From a virus: 64,000 nucleotides of DNA. The position numbers and the translations under genes are program-made. Shown here in pieces: positions 48,501 through 56,955 of this stretch. A model generated the notes under the pieces. The model was not told where the DNA came from and did not search any database. It saw only the letters and a list, made by a program, of their open reading frames with translations. Positions within the stretch are counted from its first letter, which is position 1. Every line of letters starts with the position of its first letter. The stretch covers positions 16,255-80,254 of the IMG/VR virus record IMGVR_UViG_3300010885_054390, one strand, 5' to 3'.

Positions 48501-49731
48501 ATCCTTGCGGTTCAACCGAATCATATTGATAGCTTGTCTTGGCTATCCACCTCGTCGTGTCTAAGCCAATTTTGTTGATGTCTTCAAAAAGATTTAGTGA
48601 TGTCTCTTCTCTTGGGATGCCTAAAAGGCCCGTAGAAACAGGAGTTACGGCAATACTTTCGCGTTTAACCGGTACTGGTGCAACGTTGTCCGCGAGAAAC
48701 ATATCGGGGTTTACGACAACCGGCACGCTTTTTTCGCCAAAGGCATCAAGAACTGGCTTTCCGCTCACAAGATCATCGCCCGACGTAAAAATAGTTTTTG
48801 GGCCAGAACTTCTGTATAAAGTAAACCAAAACTGCCAATCCAAGTAATAGCTAAAACTAAAAGGGAGTGAATTGTATCCACCAATAGTAAAGGCGTCTAC
48901 AATTGACTTTGGCATCATAACAACAAAACCTTCAGCGGAGCCAATAGAAATAAACTCTAAGCTTTGGCCATCTTTTGGTAGAAATCTAAGGTTCGTGAAG
49001 TTATTAGTAACTGGATCGGCATCGTACTGTATCCAACCGGATTTTTCAGTTAAAGACATTGGAATACAGGCGCCTGTATTTAATCCGCCAGATCTTTGAA
49101 GTGGGAGCCAATCGCTACGGACTACTGGCGCATAGTCGTACCAAGTGCCAAGAGGAGAATACCGGTAAGAGCCAAGAACAAATACGGGAATATACGCGGA
49201 GCCTTTGTTGTGGTAACCGGAAATAAAAGGATAAATTCCGGATGGATCTACGTTAATAAACTTGTAGATGTCAACCAAGTATCGACCTTGTTGATCTACA
49301 AGCTGAAGAACATCTTCATTTGCAAACGGTGTTTGCTCCGATACAAAAGGAGTAAACTTAGCTTTATTTGTTACAAAAGAATTACAGCGCCAATTTCCAA
49401 TCGGTATCTCAAAGCGGTACTTGGTGCAAAGATTTCTTGTGCCGTCATTTAGTCTGAAAAAACAATTAGCGCAATTCCACCCAACGGGATCAAAGTTAGA
49501 CGGAATTGTGGTTGCGGTGCCTTGATAGGGGTTGTAAGCCCGCCAGCTAGGCACTAAAGACGGAATGTCTTTTTGAAAGTACCCAATGTTCTTGGAGGGG
49601 AGTTTAAACGCTGGATCTGACGGCTGATTTGCGCGAATAGGGTAATCTACCCAATAATCCGAAGAAGGATTTGTGAAGATGTCGGCAGAGTCCGAGCCCG
49701 TCGAACTCGAACCTGTCGTAGAATCGGGCAT
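45529..49731 (-). CDS. Giant tail fibre / receptor-binding protein, 1400 residues
   Basis: This is the second largest gene. It has a short Ser/Thr-rich start, then a beta-rich body. About residues 370-720 share modules with the next protein upstream: LLGIPREETSLNLFEDIN, QPGRITGFTFGVRA, TVTMFKIEYGWYGGVGARL and KYGVSVYIDGG. A cysteine-rich spot (GCPCTIQSKD) may bind metal or form disulphides. The C-terminal half is unique and ends in MTSVENSGLPITVTASVQC. It is likely to be the distal, host-range-determining part. Confidence 0.65.
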   Translation of the reverse strand: MPDSTTGSSSTGSDSADIFTNPSSDYWVDYPIRANQPSDPAFKLPSKNIGYFQKDIPSLVPSWRAYNPYQGTATTIPSNFDPVGWNCANCFFRLNDGTRNLCTKYRFEIPIGNWRCNSFVTNKAKFTPFVSEQTPFANEDVLQLVDQQGRYLVDIYKFINVDPSGIYPFISGYHNKGSAYIPVFVLGSYRYSPLGTWYDYAPVVRSDWLPLQRSGGLNTGACIPMSLTEKSGWIQYDADPVTNNFTNLRFLPKDGQSLEFISIGSAEGFVVMMPKSIVDAFTIGGYNSLPFSFSYYLDWQFWFTLYRSSGPKTIFTSGDDLVSGKPVLDAFGEKSVPVVVNPDMFLADNVAPVPVKRESIAVTPVSTGLLGIPREETSLNLFEDINKIGLDTTRWIAKTSYQYDSVEPQGWFDSYSVRNNPDLQVPEGALPYETAVRVESDIQNSGINLYCRVPPSSFPWHRYSAYGQTAYDVAKGKWNSTNITFPPYGTPRTTGVTSSAELTSRQYFAYQPGRITGFTFGVRACPPEYVGSSSEVSWGIENDENAMFFRLNNGTWSIVRSRFNYFNPFTKRWSTYRTETVNQGSFNGDNLNGFGDSGYVMKWDTVTMFKIEYGWYGGVGARLYAYVPVGNKAAKWVRIHDFGPPQSDSEPNTPADLKSKRYPTLSTPWFKVFYRLVSANGTVNDQGMLSLSKYGVSVYIDGGNPNSPQITDVSGGVKTIPAFNSQARTLIIPNLMNFSGQSAVSTNSVTVGLGNPAWGPAIQANPSNYEIVFNGGLTATITGASGTASPGAAWAFVGTWPANEFGCPCTIQSKDSGMEKISSSDVFPVIATRYKTKMKKRLTADSIPGAATDTRNYKVIVPKRLSISATSSSTTNNYPLRVDMWTASGVSDTQSTIGKVISYPDGYNYSLSGLFPDANNSKNFFFKKNSNTPWWSYVPPCYLAPDWSQPSNGTFNLPEEEDNCPTRPTSVDPARRRYLLGADTSPNVYLRGGLVSGVSTDKDPNFFAMRVADAGALSPDPFSSLRDPYFYNFNLSPDTAELAKVGYTLNFKHTDMVMMSDPIFDPFFNFSYEVSGNVYAGFYYHKTSLPSGQASAIMNSSSWANFVASELVEGMWPLYFTPYSLHGAYGFFSEGTEGRTYTNQDFSATKYTFDNLPSSLLYNTSFTRIIGGASRGMESQNYIRNPAASGVHLVFLLSPGSSIKNVTISTNPSTNDIEQRAVRFLGQPDSLYAGTAAHQVLQKIYGKSLIGSGTQFPARRANETAYEWIKRIPLLSAENNFSWGRPGIEAQVSGSSVRLPVTFRDQNENSGILVDTDCTQKLDTSKFELLGSFFISANRQTGTNFIKPFNFDLSNFFSYNGTAIRGPGDYTFFVTAKNMTSVENSGLPITVTASVQCEEG

Positions 49732-49746
49732 AGCCTTCGATTGTAA

Positions 49747-52700
49747 TTATTGCTCTTCCCAAGTCAAGGTAGCTAATACCTGAGCGGTTGTGGATGTAAT
49801 CGGTTCTGCGGTAAGGTATAGGGAGTCTCCGCCTCCACGCTCAACAAGCGGATAAGAAAGATATTCTTTATTGTACGAGAAGTACGGACTTAGATCAAAG
49901 TCATTCCCGCCATTTCCGGTGGTAAACGTAGCAATAGTTGTACCGGTGCTAGGTATGATTGCGCGGTCTTCTTGAGTGTCGTAGGCCACTGCTGAGAATT
50001 TTACATACCCAGTAAACGCCCCAGCCCTTGGATATCGGTTGCTTGTCGTGGCTGGAAGAGTTCCTGAGTCCGGCAAGAAGCTGCCGGCTGGAATAAATGT
50101 GCGATAGGCGTTATAGGCTGTCTGTGTGTTCGATGTAGAACCTACTGCGTCTAGGAATGCGGTGCTGCCAGAATTGACTCTATCGCCAAAAACAAAAGTG
50201 AAATCAAAGTCGTCACCAGATTTTTGCCGAGCAAAATAAACATTACTACCATCTCTTCGGAGGGTTCCTTTGATGCCAGCAAACGACCCAAAGACTTCAG
50301 TTGTCGTAGCGCCAAAGTAAGCATCTAAGCCCCTAGCGGTTGTCGCGGAATCTAAGGAAAGAAGAGTCTCTTCTGTGCTGCCGGATAGATAGTGAAGGCC
50401 TGTGCTTTTTGTAAGAGTTACGTCTTTGTTGTAGCCTTTTTTAAGGTCTGCAAAAGAAACCTGCGCAATTCGGAACAAAGCATTAACGGATTGAGCTCCA
50501 TAGTTAGCGTACTGAAATCCAGTTGGAAGCGTTAGACTGCCAAACTCTGGATTTTTAATGAGCCTGAGAACACAGGGGACATCCGTATAAACGCCCAAAC
50601 GAGTAGGATAAACCTGTGCTCTGTTCCTAGCGTAAAGACCTTCGGAATTTTGAATGTACTCAAGTAACTTAATTCCTAAAATAGGAGAACCGTTGCCTAA
50701 ATAAACAGTAATTGGATCGCCGGTCACATACTGAGGGATAGTGCTCGCCAAATAAATTTGCGATTGATTGGGGTCAATGTTTTTAATTGAAGTTCCAAAT
50801 TTGCTGTCGGAGCCGACAACTACTCGGGAGCCAATAAAAGAAGGCAGGAATGGAAAAAGACTTGTGTTGGCGTCGACTCGAGTTGCGCCAGTCCAGTTGT
50901 TTGCCGAAGAGGCGATAGACCCCGTAACAAGATCACTGCCATTCGTAGTTTTTACATTTGAGGGGGTAACTGAAACTTGAGATTTGTAGGCAGTCCTAGC
51001 TAGATCGGTAGTGGCGGAATTAATCTTAACCGTGCCTTTGTCTCCTCCGTCTATGAGATACGATGTTCCGTACTTGCAAATGTCCTGACGAGCCGTAGAG
51101 CCGCCAGCCCAAGTTACATATCGGAATGGGAGAGTGGGATTGCCGAGAGAAGGAGTGCTTAGCTGATTAGAGCAACGGATGTGGTGAATGGAGACCCATT
51201 TTGCGCCACCAGTAGAATCGGGAACGTATGCAAAAAATTGAGCTCCAACGGCTCCGTACCAGCTATACTCGATCTTGTACATGGTGACTCTGGTGAAATC
51301 AATATTGTGGACAGAGGAGTCGGTTGTCGGTGCGTTATCAAGATCGCGCACCCAATCACCTTCGGAGTACTGACGGCCATTATATTTATAGGAGTCGGAA
51401 GAGTAGCGGTAAAAAGTGGAGGCTCCGTGAAGGGGATCGCCATTAAAGTAGCGTCGTGGAATCCTTTGTTCGTAAACCTTTGCATACTGCGAAGGAACGT
51501 AAATATCGGTATCAGAGCCGGTGCCGGGGTAATTAAAACCAAACAACCCTTTTAAGTTTGCGGTTGTGCCATCGGTGCCCGTGTAGGCCTGATTAGCCGT
51601 TGCGGCAACGTGTTTGTTCCACCCTGTGGGAACTGTTGAATCGGTAGGTCTGCGGAGGCAAATCGCCCCGGGAGTGGTGGAGCTGCAACGTAAAGTAGCG
51701 TCAAATAGGGCGGCATGGCAAAGTCTACGATTATCGCGAACAATAAACATATCGTAAGTGGCAACATTCGATAGAAGCCCGCCAGCTAGGCCAAATTCGC
51801 CGTTAGCTGTATTTGGGTCACTATTGACGCTAGTAAACCTGCGAACGCACCAAAACTTCAAATCTTGAACTGTGGGCGCCGACATTCCTCCGTCCCCGAC
51901 AATTTCAAAATAATATCCGTTGTAGTTGTCGAACATACCCCATTTCTTATGAGTGTCTTGTTTGTGGGATGGGACTATTGTTTCGGGGGCTCCGAGAGTG
52001 CCGTCAACCGCAGGTGCAGTTACTTCGAAAGTAGTATTGCTGATTGCGGAGGTAGTAGTCATGCGAACGCCAAAGGTTGCGGAGCTTACCCGACCCGGCT
52101 GGTATCTAAAAAATCTTTTACTCGTCAGAACGGCATACTTCGGTACAAAAGTAGAGCTTGTTTGGTTTTCTGAGAGCTCTCCGGGCGCAGAGACATACGC
52201 CGCACTTTCCGTAGGCTCGTGCCTAACGCCCCAGCCAATTTTATTAGCGCCGACAGTTACAGTTGTGTACTTTGTAGGGTAAAAAGCCCACTCTGTTTCG
52301 TTTACATTATAGGTGTTAACGTCGCCAAAAATACCCAAAGCAGTTTCGCTGCGAGGAATTCCAAGCAATGAAAGAGAGACTTCGGTGGCAACTTTCTGCT
52401 GTTCGATTACAGGAATGGCGCCTTGATCGGTGGCGAGCACAACAGGAACGGATTCGGCGGCACGCTTTTTACCGAGGGCAACTGCGGTTCCCCCTGCGGG
52501 GCCAACCAAGTATGGGTTATTAACAATATAGTCAACAATCGGAGCGTACTGTGCGCTCCCAGACGGAACGCCCAAATTAATTAAAGAACTTAGCGAAATC
52601 GCAGCCGCTGAATCTCCGGGCAGAACAAAATCAAAGTACTCTCCCGAAGGCAATGTGCAACGATACTGGGCGGAAGTAGAGGAAAGACTGTTTCTCCAAA

Positions 52701-52887
52701 GAGCCGTATTAAAGTTACCGCTGTCATCGGTAAGAACAGAAACCCCGCCCTGCGGGTAAATGCTGGTGGGAGTGACTCCAAAGGGACGAAGAGTAAAAGT
52801 AATTAAAGCGTTAGCTTGGGGCTGCCCGTCGACGTTGCGAAGAGTTCCGAAAACAACCCGTGTGGAGCCTAAGTTAAGATCGGCCAT
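49747..52887 (-). CDS. Large tail fibre protein, paralogous to the 1400-residue one
   Basis: A 1046-residue protein. The N-terminal 100 residues (TRVVFGTLRNVDGQPQANAL, ITFTLRPFGV) look like a carboxypeptidase-regulatory (prealbumin-like) beta domain, a frequent virion-binding head of phage fibres. It then carries the same modules as the next protein (LLGIPRSETALGIFGDVN, YQPGRVSSATFGVRM, TMYKIEYSWYGAVGAQFF, KYGTSYLIDGGDKG). The middle and C-terminus are beta-rich. The pair arose by duplication, and the two may sit side by side on the virion. Confidence 0.65.
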   Translation of the reverse strand: MADLNLGSTRVVFGTLRNVDGQPQANALITFTLRPFGVTPTSIYPQGGVSVLTDDSGNFNTALWRNSLSSTSAQYRCTLPSGEYFDFVLPGDSAAAISLSSLINLGVPSGSAQYAPIVDYIVNNPYLVGPAGGTAVALGKKRAAESVPVVLATDQGAIPVIEQQKVATEVSLSLLGIPRSETALGIFGDVNTYNVNETEWAFYPTKYTTVTVGANKIGWGVRHEPTESAAYVSAPGELSENQTSSTFVPKYAVLTSKRFFRYQPGRVSSATFGVRMTTTSAISNTTFEVTAPAVDGTLGAPETIVPSHKQDTHKKWGMFDNYNGYYFEIVGDGGMSAPTVQDLKFWCVRRFTSVNSDPNTANGEFGLAGGLLSNVATYDMFIVRDNRRLCHAALFDATLRCSSTTPGAICLRRPTDSTVPTGWNKHVAATANQAYTGTDGTTANLKGLFGFNYPGTGSDTDIYVPSQYAKVYEQRIPRRYFNGDPLHGASTFYRYSSDSYKYNGRQYSEGDWVRDLDNAPTTDSSVHNIDFTRVTMYKIEYSWYGAVGAQFFAYVPDSTGGAKWVSIHHIRCSNQLSTPSLGNPTLPFRYVTWAGGSTARQDICKYGTSYLIDGGDKGTVKINSATTDLARTAYKSQVSVTPSNVKTTNGSDLVTGSIASSANNWTGATRVDANTSLFPFLPSFIGSRVVVGSDSKFGTSIKNIDPNQSQIYLASTIPQYVTGDPITVYLGNGSPILGIKLLEYIQNSEGLYARNRAQVYPTRLGVYTDVPCVLRLIKNPEFGSLTLPTGFQYANYGAQSVNALFRIAQVSFADLKKGYNKDVTLTKSTGLHYLSGSTEETLLSLDSATTARGLDAYFGATTTEVFGSFAGIKGTLRRDGSNVYFARQKSGDDFDFTFVFGDRVNSGSTAFLDAVGSTSNTQTAYNAYRTFIPAGSFLPDSGTLPATTSNRYPRAGAFTGYVKFSAVAYDTQEDRAIIPSTGTTIATFTTGNGGNDFDLSPYFSYNKEYLSYPLVERGGGDSLYLTAEPITSTTAQVLATLTWEEQ

Positions 52888-52895
52888 AAGATTTA

Positions 52896-52926
52896 CCTAT
52901 ACTCGGTTAAACCTACTAGTCGTCAA
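52896..52926 (-). promoter_or_regulatory. Weak promoter candidate before the fibre gene
   Basis: TTGACG (52921-52926) and TATAGG (52896-52901) lie 19 bp apart on the minus strand, eight bases before the ATG at 52887. Spacing is long; I list it because its geometry resembles the candidates at 40267 and 63618. Confidence 0.25.
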
Positions 52927-52929
52927 GCA

Positions 52930-55167
52930 CTAAAGACTGGCGTCTATGGCTCCCATGGCCCACGCATCAAGCTGGATTGTCGGGCGGATAATCCTGCCGC
53001 CGCGTTTCTCTTTCAATTGCTGGTTAAGAAGGTTTTGTGCCATAGCCATTCTTGAAGTGAGCTGCTCTTGATCGCCGCTAAGAACCCCGAAGGTAACCTC
53101 TCGAAGGGCGGAGAAATGATCGATAATCATAGCTTCTCGTGGGTTAACATACGACTTCGGCTTAAGTTTATAGATAAAGCGAATTAGGCTTCCGGAGGAT
53201 ATGTTGCGCAAATAAACTTTCATGCGACGGCCTTTTGCGGCAGTTGCCTTAATTCCTATAAGATAATTACTTACAATGTTGGGAGCGGCGGAGTCTTGGA
53301 TCCAGCTAGCTGAGTAAAGCAAAACAGGTTCAATCTTTGTGTCCGAAAGATTGCCAGCAATTGTAACAGAGTAGGAATTCCCAAACGCAAGGCTATCAAT
53401 TTCAAGAAAGGCCAAGGATTGGGTGGTTTCAAGAAACGTTGTGGAGCCTGTTTTTACAGTGATAGTATAGTCTTTGTACTCCGTGTTAAGGGGCCAACTT
53501 AACGAGGCTACGGTGCCGGAAACTCCTGAGACGATTTCGGCTGCAATCTTTCCGGTTAAACGACCTGTTTTGCTGTCTAGACTAAGAGAGGACGGGCCAG
53601 ATAGTTTAAACGATGAGGAGAAATTGGGTACCCCGCCGCCAAGGCTAAGGTCAATGTTTTGATTTGCCAGAATTTTAAATGATTGCCCATTGTAAGCATT
53701 GCTTAAGACATCCGTTATCGGAGAGATTAAAGGGTACGGTAAAATTGAAAAGCTTCGAGCATTCTGATCTGTGGTCAGCGTAATAGTTGAATTGGGGGAA
53801 GTGATCTCCTGAACTACAGTTGTGTAGCCGCGATCAATCGCCAAGCTTACGCCGGAAGCCCCTATTCCCGGGCGAGTCCATCCGGGGCCATTTTCGTGAA
53901 AATCGTAATCCCTATCATAAATACTGACTGGTTTGTCTGCAAATCCAGCAAGAAGAATTGCATCTACGTAATCTGGTAGCGGGTACTCGCCTTCTCCGCC
54001 CATAGTTTGAAGCTCTAGTAAATCAATGGTCCCATTCCAGCGACCTGAGTTAATGATAAGCTCTTCTGCTTGCGCTACAGCCCTACGAATATGTTGAATA
54101 GGTTTCTGAAGAAGCTCTGAATTGTCCAAAGCCATTCGAGCGGAAACTTGAGATAAAGATCCTGAGGGTGCCGAGAAAAGCTCACCGTTGTAGGTATTTT
54201 TTCTACGAGAGATAATCTGCTCGTTAAAATCGCGTTCAATAAGCTCAAAGGCGCTTTTCTTTAAAGCGGAAGATTCTTCAATTTTTTTAGTCTGAGAAGA
54301 AAGCACCAAAAGACGATTAACTTCGTAAGAGGGTACGGCCAAGGAGGCGCCATCTAAAAACAATTCGCGGAACTCTAGTCTAGAAGAAGCATCCGGGTCT
54401 TGTCGGGCCAAGAAATTAAAATGTGCTACGGCGGCTTCCTGCGAGGAATTAATTAGCGTTGCCAGCTCGCTGTCATTAATTCTAGACAGGTCGGGCATCT
54501 CGCGGACGAGTCTCCCTCGGATATAACCCAAAGTCCCGTAAGGACTGCTTTCGTTTGAAGATTGATGCTGAAGCTTTTGAGCAACGTTTAAACTGGCATC
54601 TGTTTTATCTCGAAGGTATTTTATGGCTAGATCATTAAAAGCTTTAGCTTGCTCAAGCTGGTTATTTTCTTCTCGGTAAAGTGCCAAAAGCATCATTTTT
54701 AATGCGTCTAAGTCGTCAATCAAAAGCAAGTCGGAATTTGCGGACGCCTCGACAAGAGCTGCTTTCCCGACAACTTCAACCATTGTTGTATTAAGACTTC
54801 TGTCTAAAAGTTTAAACGTAGAGGGGCTTCCCGACACATACGCAATAGGCAGCAAAGAAGATGGATCTGAGACAAAAACGTCGGCTCCGTTGCTTAAAAA
54901 ACGATAGGCCTGAACAGAGGTAAGAGCTGTTCCTGAAAAGCGACTAACTCTCGCAACTGTTTCTAAGAGTGCTGGCTTTTCAAAGGTATTTGTCAAAGCG
55001 TCTACTTTTACAGCAAACGATTGGAGCGTCCCAAGATAAATACCCTGCGAGTGAATTCTTCGCTGAGCTTCATTAATTCTATCGATAGACCGGGAATCAG
55101 TGGAGCTTATTCCTAGCTCGATAATCTTGGAAAGCTTTTCTCTGGCAGTTTGTAGGGTTAGGGCCAT
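52930..55167 (-). CDS. Virion protein with duplicated adaptor-like helical domain and Ig-like insert
   Basis: A 745-residue protein. Residues 1-200 contain RINEAQRRIHSQGIYLGTL and DDLDALKMMLLALYREENNQ. A second copy of the same layout appears from about 345 on (IRRAVAQAEELIINSGRWNG) and ends at about 690-720 (FSALREVTFGVLSGDQEQL, MAMAQNLLNQQL), with a He_PIG-type Ig-like insert (SLDSKTGRLTGKIAAEI) between its halves. The first-helix/last-helix pattern is that of tail-tube adaptor (gp11-like) proteins of podoviruses, so an internal duplication of such an adaptor is my best reading. Confidence 0.55.
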   Translation of the reverse strand: MALTLQTAREKLSKIIELGISSTDSRSIDRINEAQRRIHSQGIYLGTLQSFAVKVDALTNTFEKPALLETVARVSRFSGTALTSVQAYRFLSNGADVFVSDPSSLLPIAYVSGSPSTFKLLDRSLNTTMVEVVGKAALVEASANSDLLLIDDLDALKMMLLALYREENNQLEQAKAFNDLAIKYLRDKTDASLNVAQKLQHQSSNESSPYGTLGYIRGRLVREMPDLSRINDSELATLINSSQEAAVAHFNFLARQDPDASSRLEFRELFLDGASLAVPSYEVNRLLVLSSQTKKIEESSALKKSAFELIERDFNEQIISRRKNTYNGELFSAPSGSLSQVSARMALDNSELLQKPIQHIRRAVAQAEELIINSGRWNGTIDLLELQTMGGEGEYPLPDYVDAILLAGFADKPVSIYDRDYDFHENGPGWTRPGIGASGVSLAIDRGYTTVVQEITSPNSTITLTTDQNARSFSILPYPLISPITDVLSNAYNGQSFKILANQNIDLSLGGGVPNFSSSFKLSGPSSLSLDSKTGRLTGKIAAEIVSGVSGTVASLSWPLNTEYKDYTITVKTGSTTFLETTQSLAFLEIDSLAFGNSYSVTIAGNLSDTKIEPVLLYSASWIQDSAAPNIVSNYLIGIKATAAKGRRMKVYLRNISSGSLIRFIYKLKPKSYVNPREAMIIDHFSALREVTFGVLSGDQEQLTSRMAMAQNLLNQQLKEKRGGRIIRPTIQLDAWAMGAIDASL

Positions 55168-55170
55168 AGC

Positions 55171-55992
55171 TTAGTATCCCACGTACATTTTCCAGTTCAA
55201 TACGATATATGGAGGTAAATTATTATGGACAAATTGACGAGGAGATGAGGTGGCGGACTCGCTAAAAGAAGTTATGTTGCCGGTCCAGCCAACCATAGAA
55301 GTAGTATAGCGTGGAACGGTATTTTTTTCCTGTGCTGTATTGGATTGAGGGTGCTGTCTTTGCTCGTTATAACAAGATCTACTTTTACCGCTGCCTTGGC
55401 ATACTTGAACACTGTAGTAGGAAACGGCTTGCCCGCCGGCAGTTATGTCTGCGGGGCTGCAATAAAAATGATCGTGAGCTGGGAGATGCTCTTCTTTAAG
55501 TTGAACAAGATCGGCTCCGGCTAGCGAAGTAATACTGACAGAAGAAATAGACTCGTGCATAAAGCCATTTGCCTCGGAAGTAGCGCCAGAATCAGAGCTA
55601 TCTGCGCCAATAAACCCGCGACCCTGTAAGTTTGGTGTAGCTATGCCGTTGTAGGTACCGCCGTCGCACAAGGCCCAAGGACGGGCTCCTGTATTACCGC
55701 TATAAGCAACATTTGATTGCGATTTTACACCGGGCGATCCGTAAAAAGGAACGATTGTGCCGACTCGATATGGGTACACTTTTAAGTAATCCCCGTTTCG
55801 ATAGAGCCACAAACTTTCATCTACGCGATAAATAAAGAGGCTGTCAGGACTGGAAAATGGAAAAGAATACCCATAAATAATCTGATTTGGGGTTCCCTCT
55901 AAGACAAGTTCGTAGTGCTCCACAAAGTCGCGGATCATTGTTTCCGGGGTTTCCCAAACTGTTTTAGTGAGTTCTCGTCGTACAATAGGCAT
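55171..55992 (-). CDS. Tail-collar-type fibre protein (third in tandem)
   Basis: I start at ATG 55992, preceded by GGAGATTAATT; the longest frame runs 31 codons further into the previous gene. The 273-residue protein has CDGGTYNGIATPNLQGRGF, ending HLPAHDH and a C-terminal NNLPPYIVLNWKMYVGY. These are the phage tail-collar domain phrases (P-N-L-x-GR, PAHDH, NLPPY). Two similar proteins lie directly upstream, so this is one of three. Confidence 0.78.
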   Translation of the reverse strand: MPIVRRELTKTVWETPETMIRDFVEHYELVLEGTPNQIIYGYSFPFSSPDSLFIYRVDESLWLYRNGDYLKVYPYRVGTIVPFYGSPGVKSQSNVAYSGNTGARPWALCDGGTYNGIATPNLQGRGFIGADSSDSGATSEANGFMHESISSVSITSLAGADLVQLKEEHLPAHDHFYCSPADITAGGQAVSYYSVQVCQGSGKSRSCYNEQRQHPQSNTAQEKNTVPRYTTSMVGWTGNITSFSESATSSPRQFVHNNLPPYIVLNWKMYVGY

Positions 55993-55994
55993 AA

Positions 55995-56951
55995 TTAATC
56001 TCCGTACCCCACAAACATTTTGAAGCCGACGACAAAATAAGGGGGTAAGTTTTGGTGGGGGAGAACATTGTTTGGGGAAGGCCAAGCCAAACTGCTGCTT
56101 TTCGCGCCTTCCGTAAAAGTGGCATACGACTCGTAGGCAACCGGGTCGGTTAGGGCGTACCCAGTTGCATTGGAATTGGACGATGTCGGGACTGATGTAT
56201 TGCTGGCTTTATCGACAAAATTATGGCGATGGTTTGGAATCGCATCCATTTGATTCAAAGTTGCGCTCATTGAGCCTCCAAAAGAGCCAAGGCCGCCTTT
56301 CAGGGTTTCGGCTAGTCGTTCGTCGGCTACTGTTCCTTGTGCGCTGGCGGAACCTTTCCCAATAATCATTCGACAAATTAAATTCGGAACTTTGCCTATC
56401 CGCGAGCTTTGTTGCGTAAGTGTGGGGTGCGCGGAATAATTGTATCCGTCGCAGTAAACCCAAGGGCGGGTGACTACATTGTAAGTTGTGGCGCCGTCAC
56501 CGGTTGTAGTGTACGCAATTTTTCTCTCCCAATTATTGTAAGCGCACGCAACATCGTCGGGAAAATAATAATCGCTAGAAGAGACAGTAGGAACAGTTGA
56601 AGTTCCTCCGGAAGTTTTCCATAAAAAGGGAACAATATCCCCAAAGGATCTTCCGTGAAATTTGCGGTAACCCTTATTTGGCATAACATCGCGAAGTGAG
56701 GAAGTGAAGTTTGAGTCGGCGTAGAGAGCGCCACCTTTTCTCGGGTCGTACCAAAGGGCATCTCCATAATAGACGTCTCCTATCTTAGGAGGACCGTAGC
56801 CCGTGCTTGGTTGCCGAAGTTCGCCGTTATAAAACAAAGGAGTAGTAGTGGCGTCTTGGAAGGACATTGCTCCCGCCAAAGAATCTAAAAAAGATTGCGG
56901 GTCGGAATAGCAAGACGGGAATTTGGCTCCTTCAGGTACAAAAAATTGCAT
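55995..56951 (-). CDS. Tail-collar-type fibre protein (second in tandem)
   Basis: The 318-residue protein has CDGYNYSAHPTLTQQSSRIG, PNLICRMIIGKGSA, MDAIPNHRHNF and HQNLPPYFVVGFKMFVGYGD, all of the tail-collar type. Its N-terminal part (YDPRKGGALYADSNF) is not shared with the other two. GGGA precedes the ATG. It ends two bases before the next gene's start, with the ribosome site of that gene inside its own end. Confidence 0.76.
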   Translation of the reverse strand: MQFFVPEGAKFPSCYSDPQSFLDSLAGAMSFQDATTTPLFYNGELRQPSTGYGPPKIGDVYYGDALWYDPRKGGALYADSNFTSSLRDVMPNKGYRKFHGRSFGDIVPFLWKTSGGTSTVPTVSSSDYYFPDDVACAYNNWERKIAYTTTGDGATTYNVVTRPWVYCDGYNYSAHPTLTQQSSRIGKVPNLICRMIIGKGSASAQGTVADERLAETLKGGLGSFGGSMSATLNQMDAIPNHRHNFVDKASNTSVPTSSNSNATGYALTDPVAYESYATFTEGAKSSSLAWPSPNNVLPHQNLPPYFVVGFKMFVGYGD

Positions 56952-56955
56952 AAAA

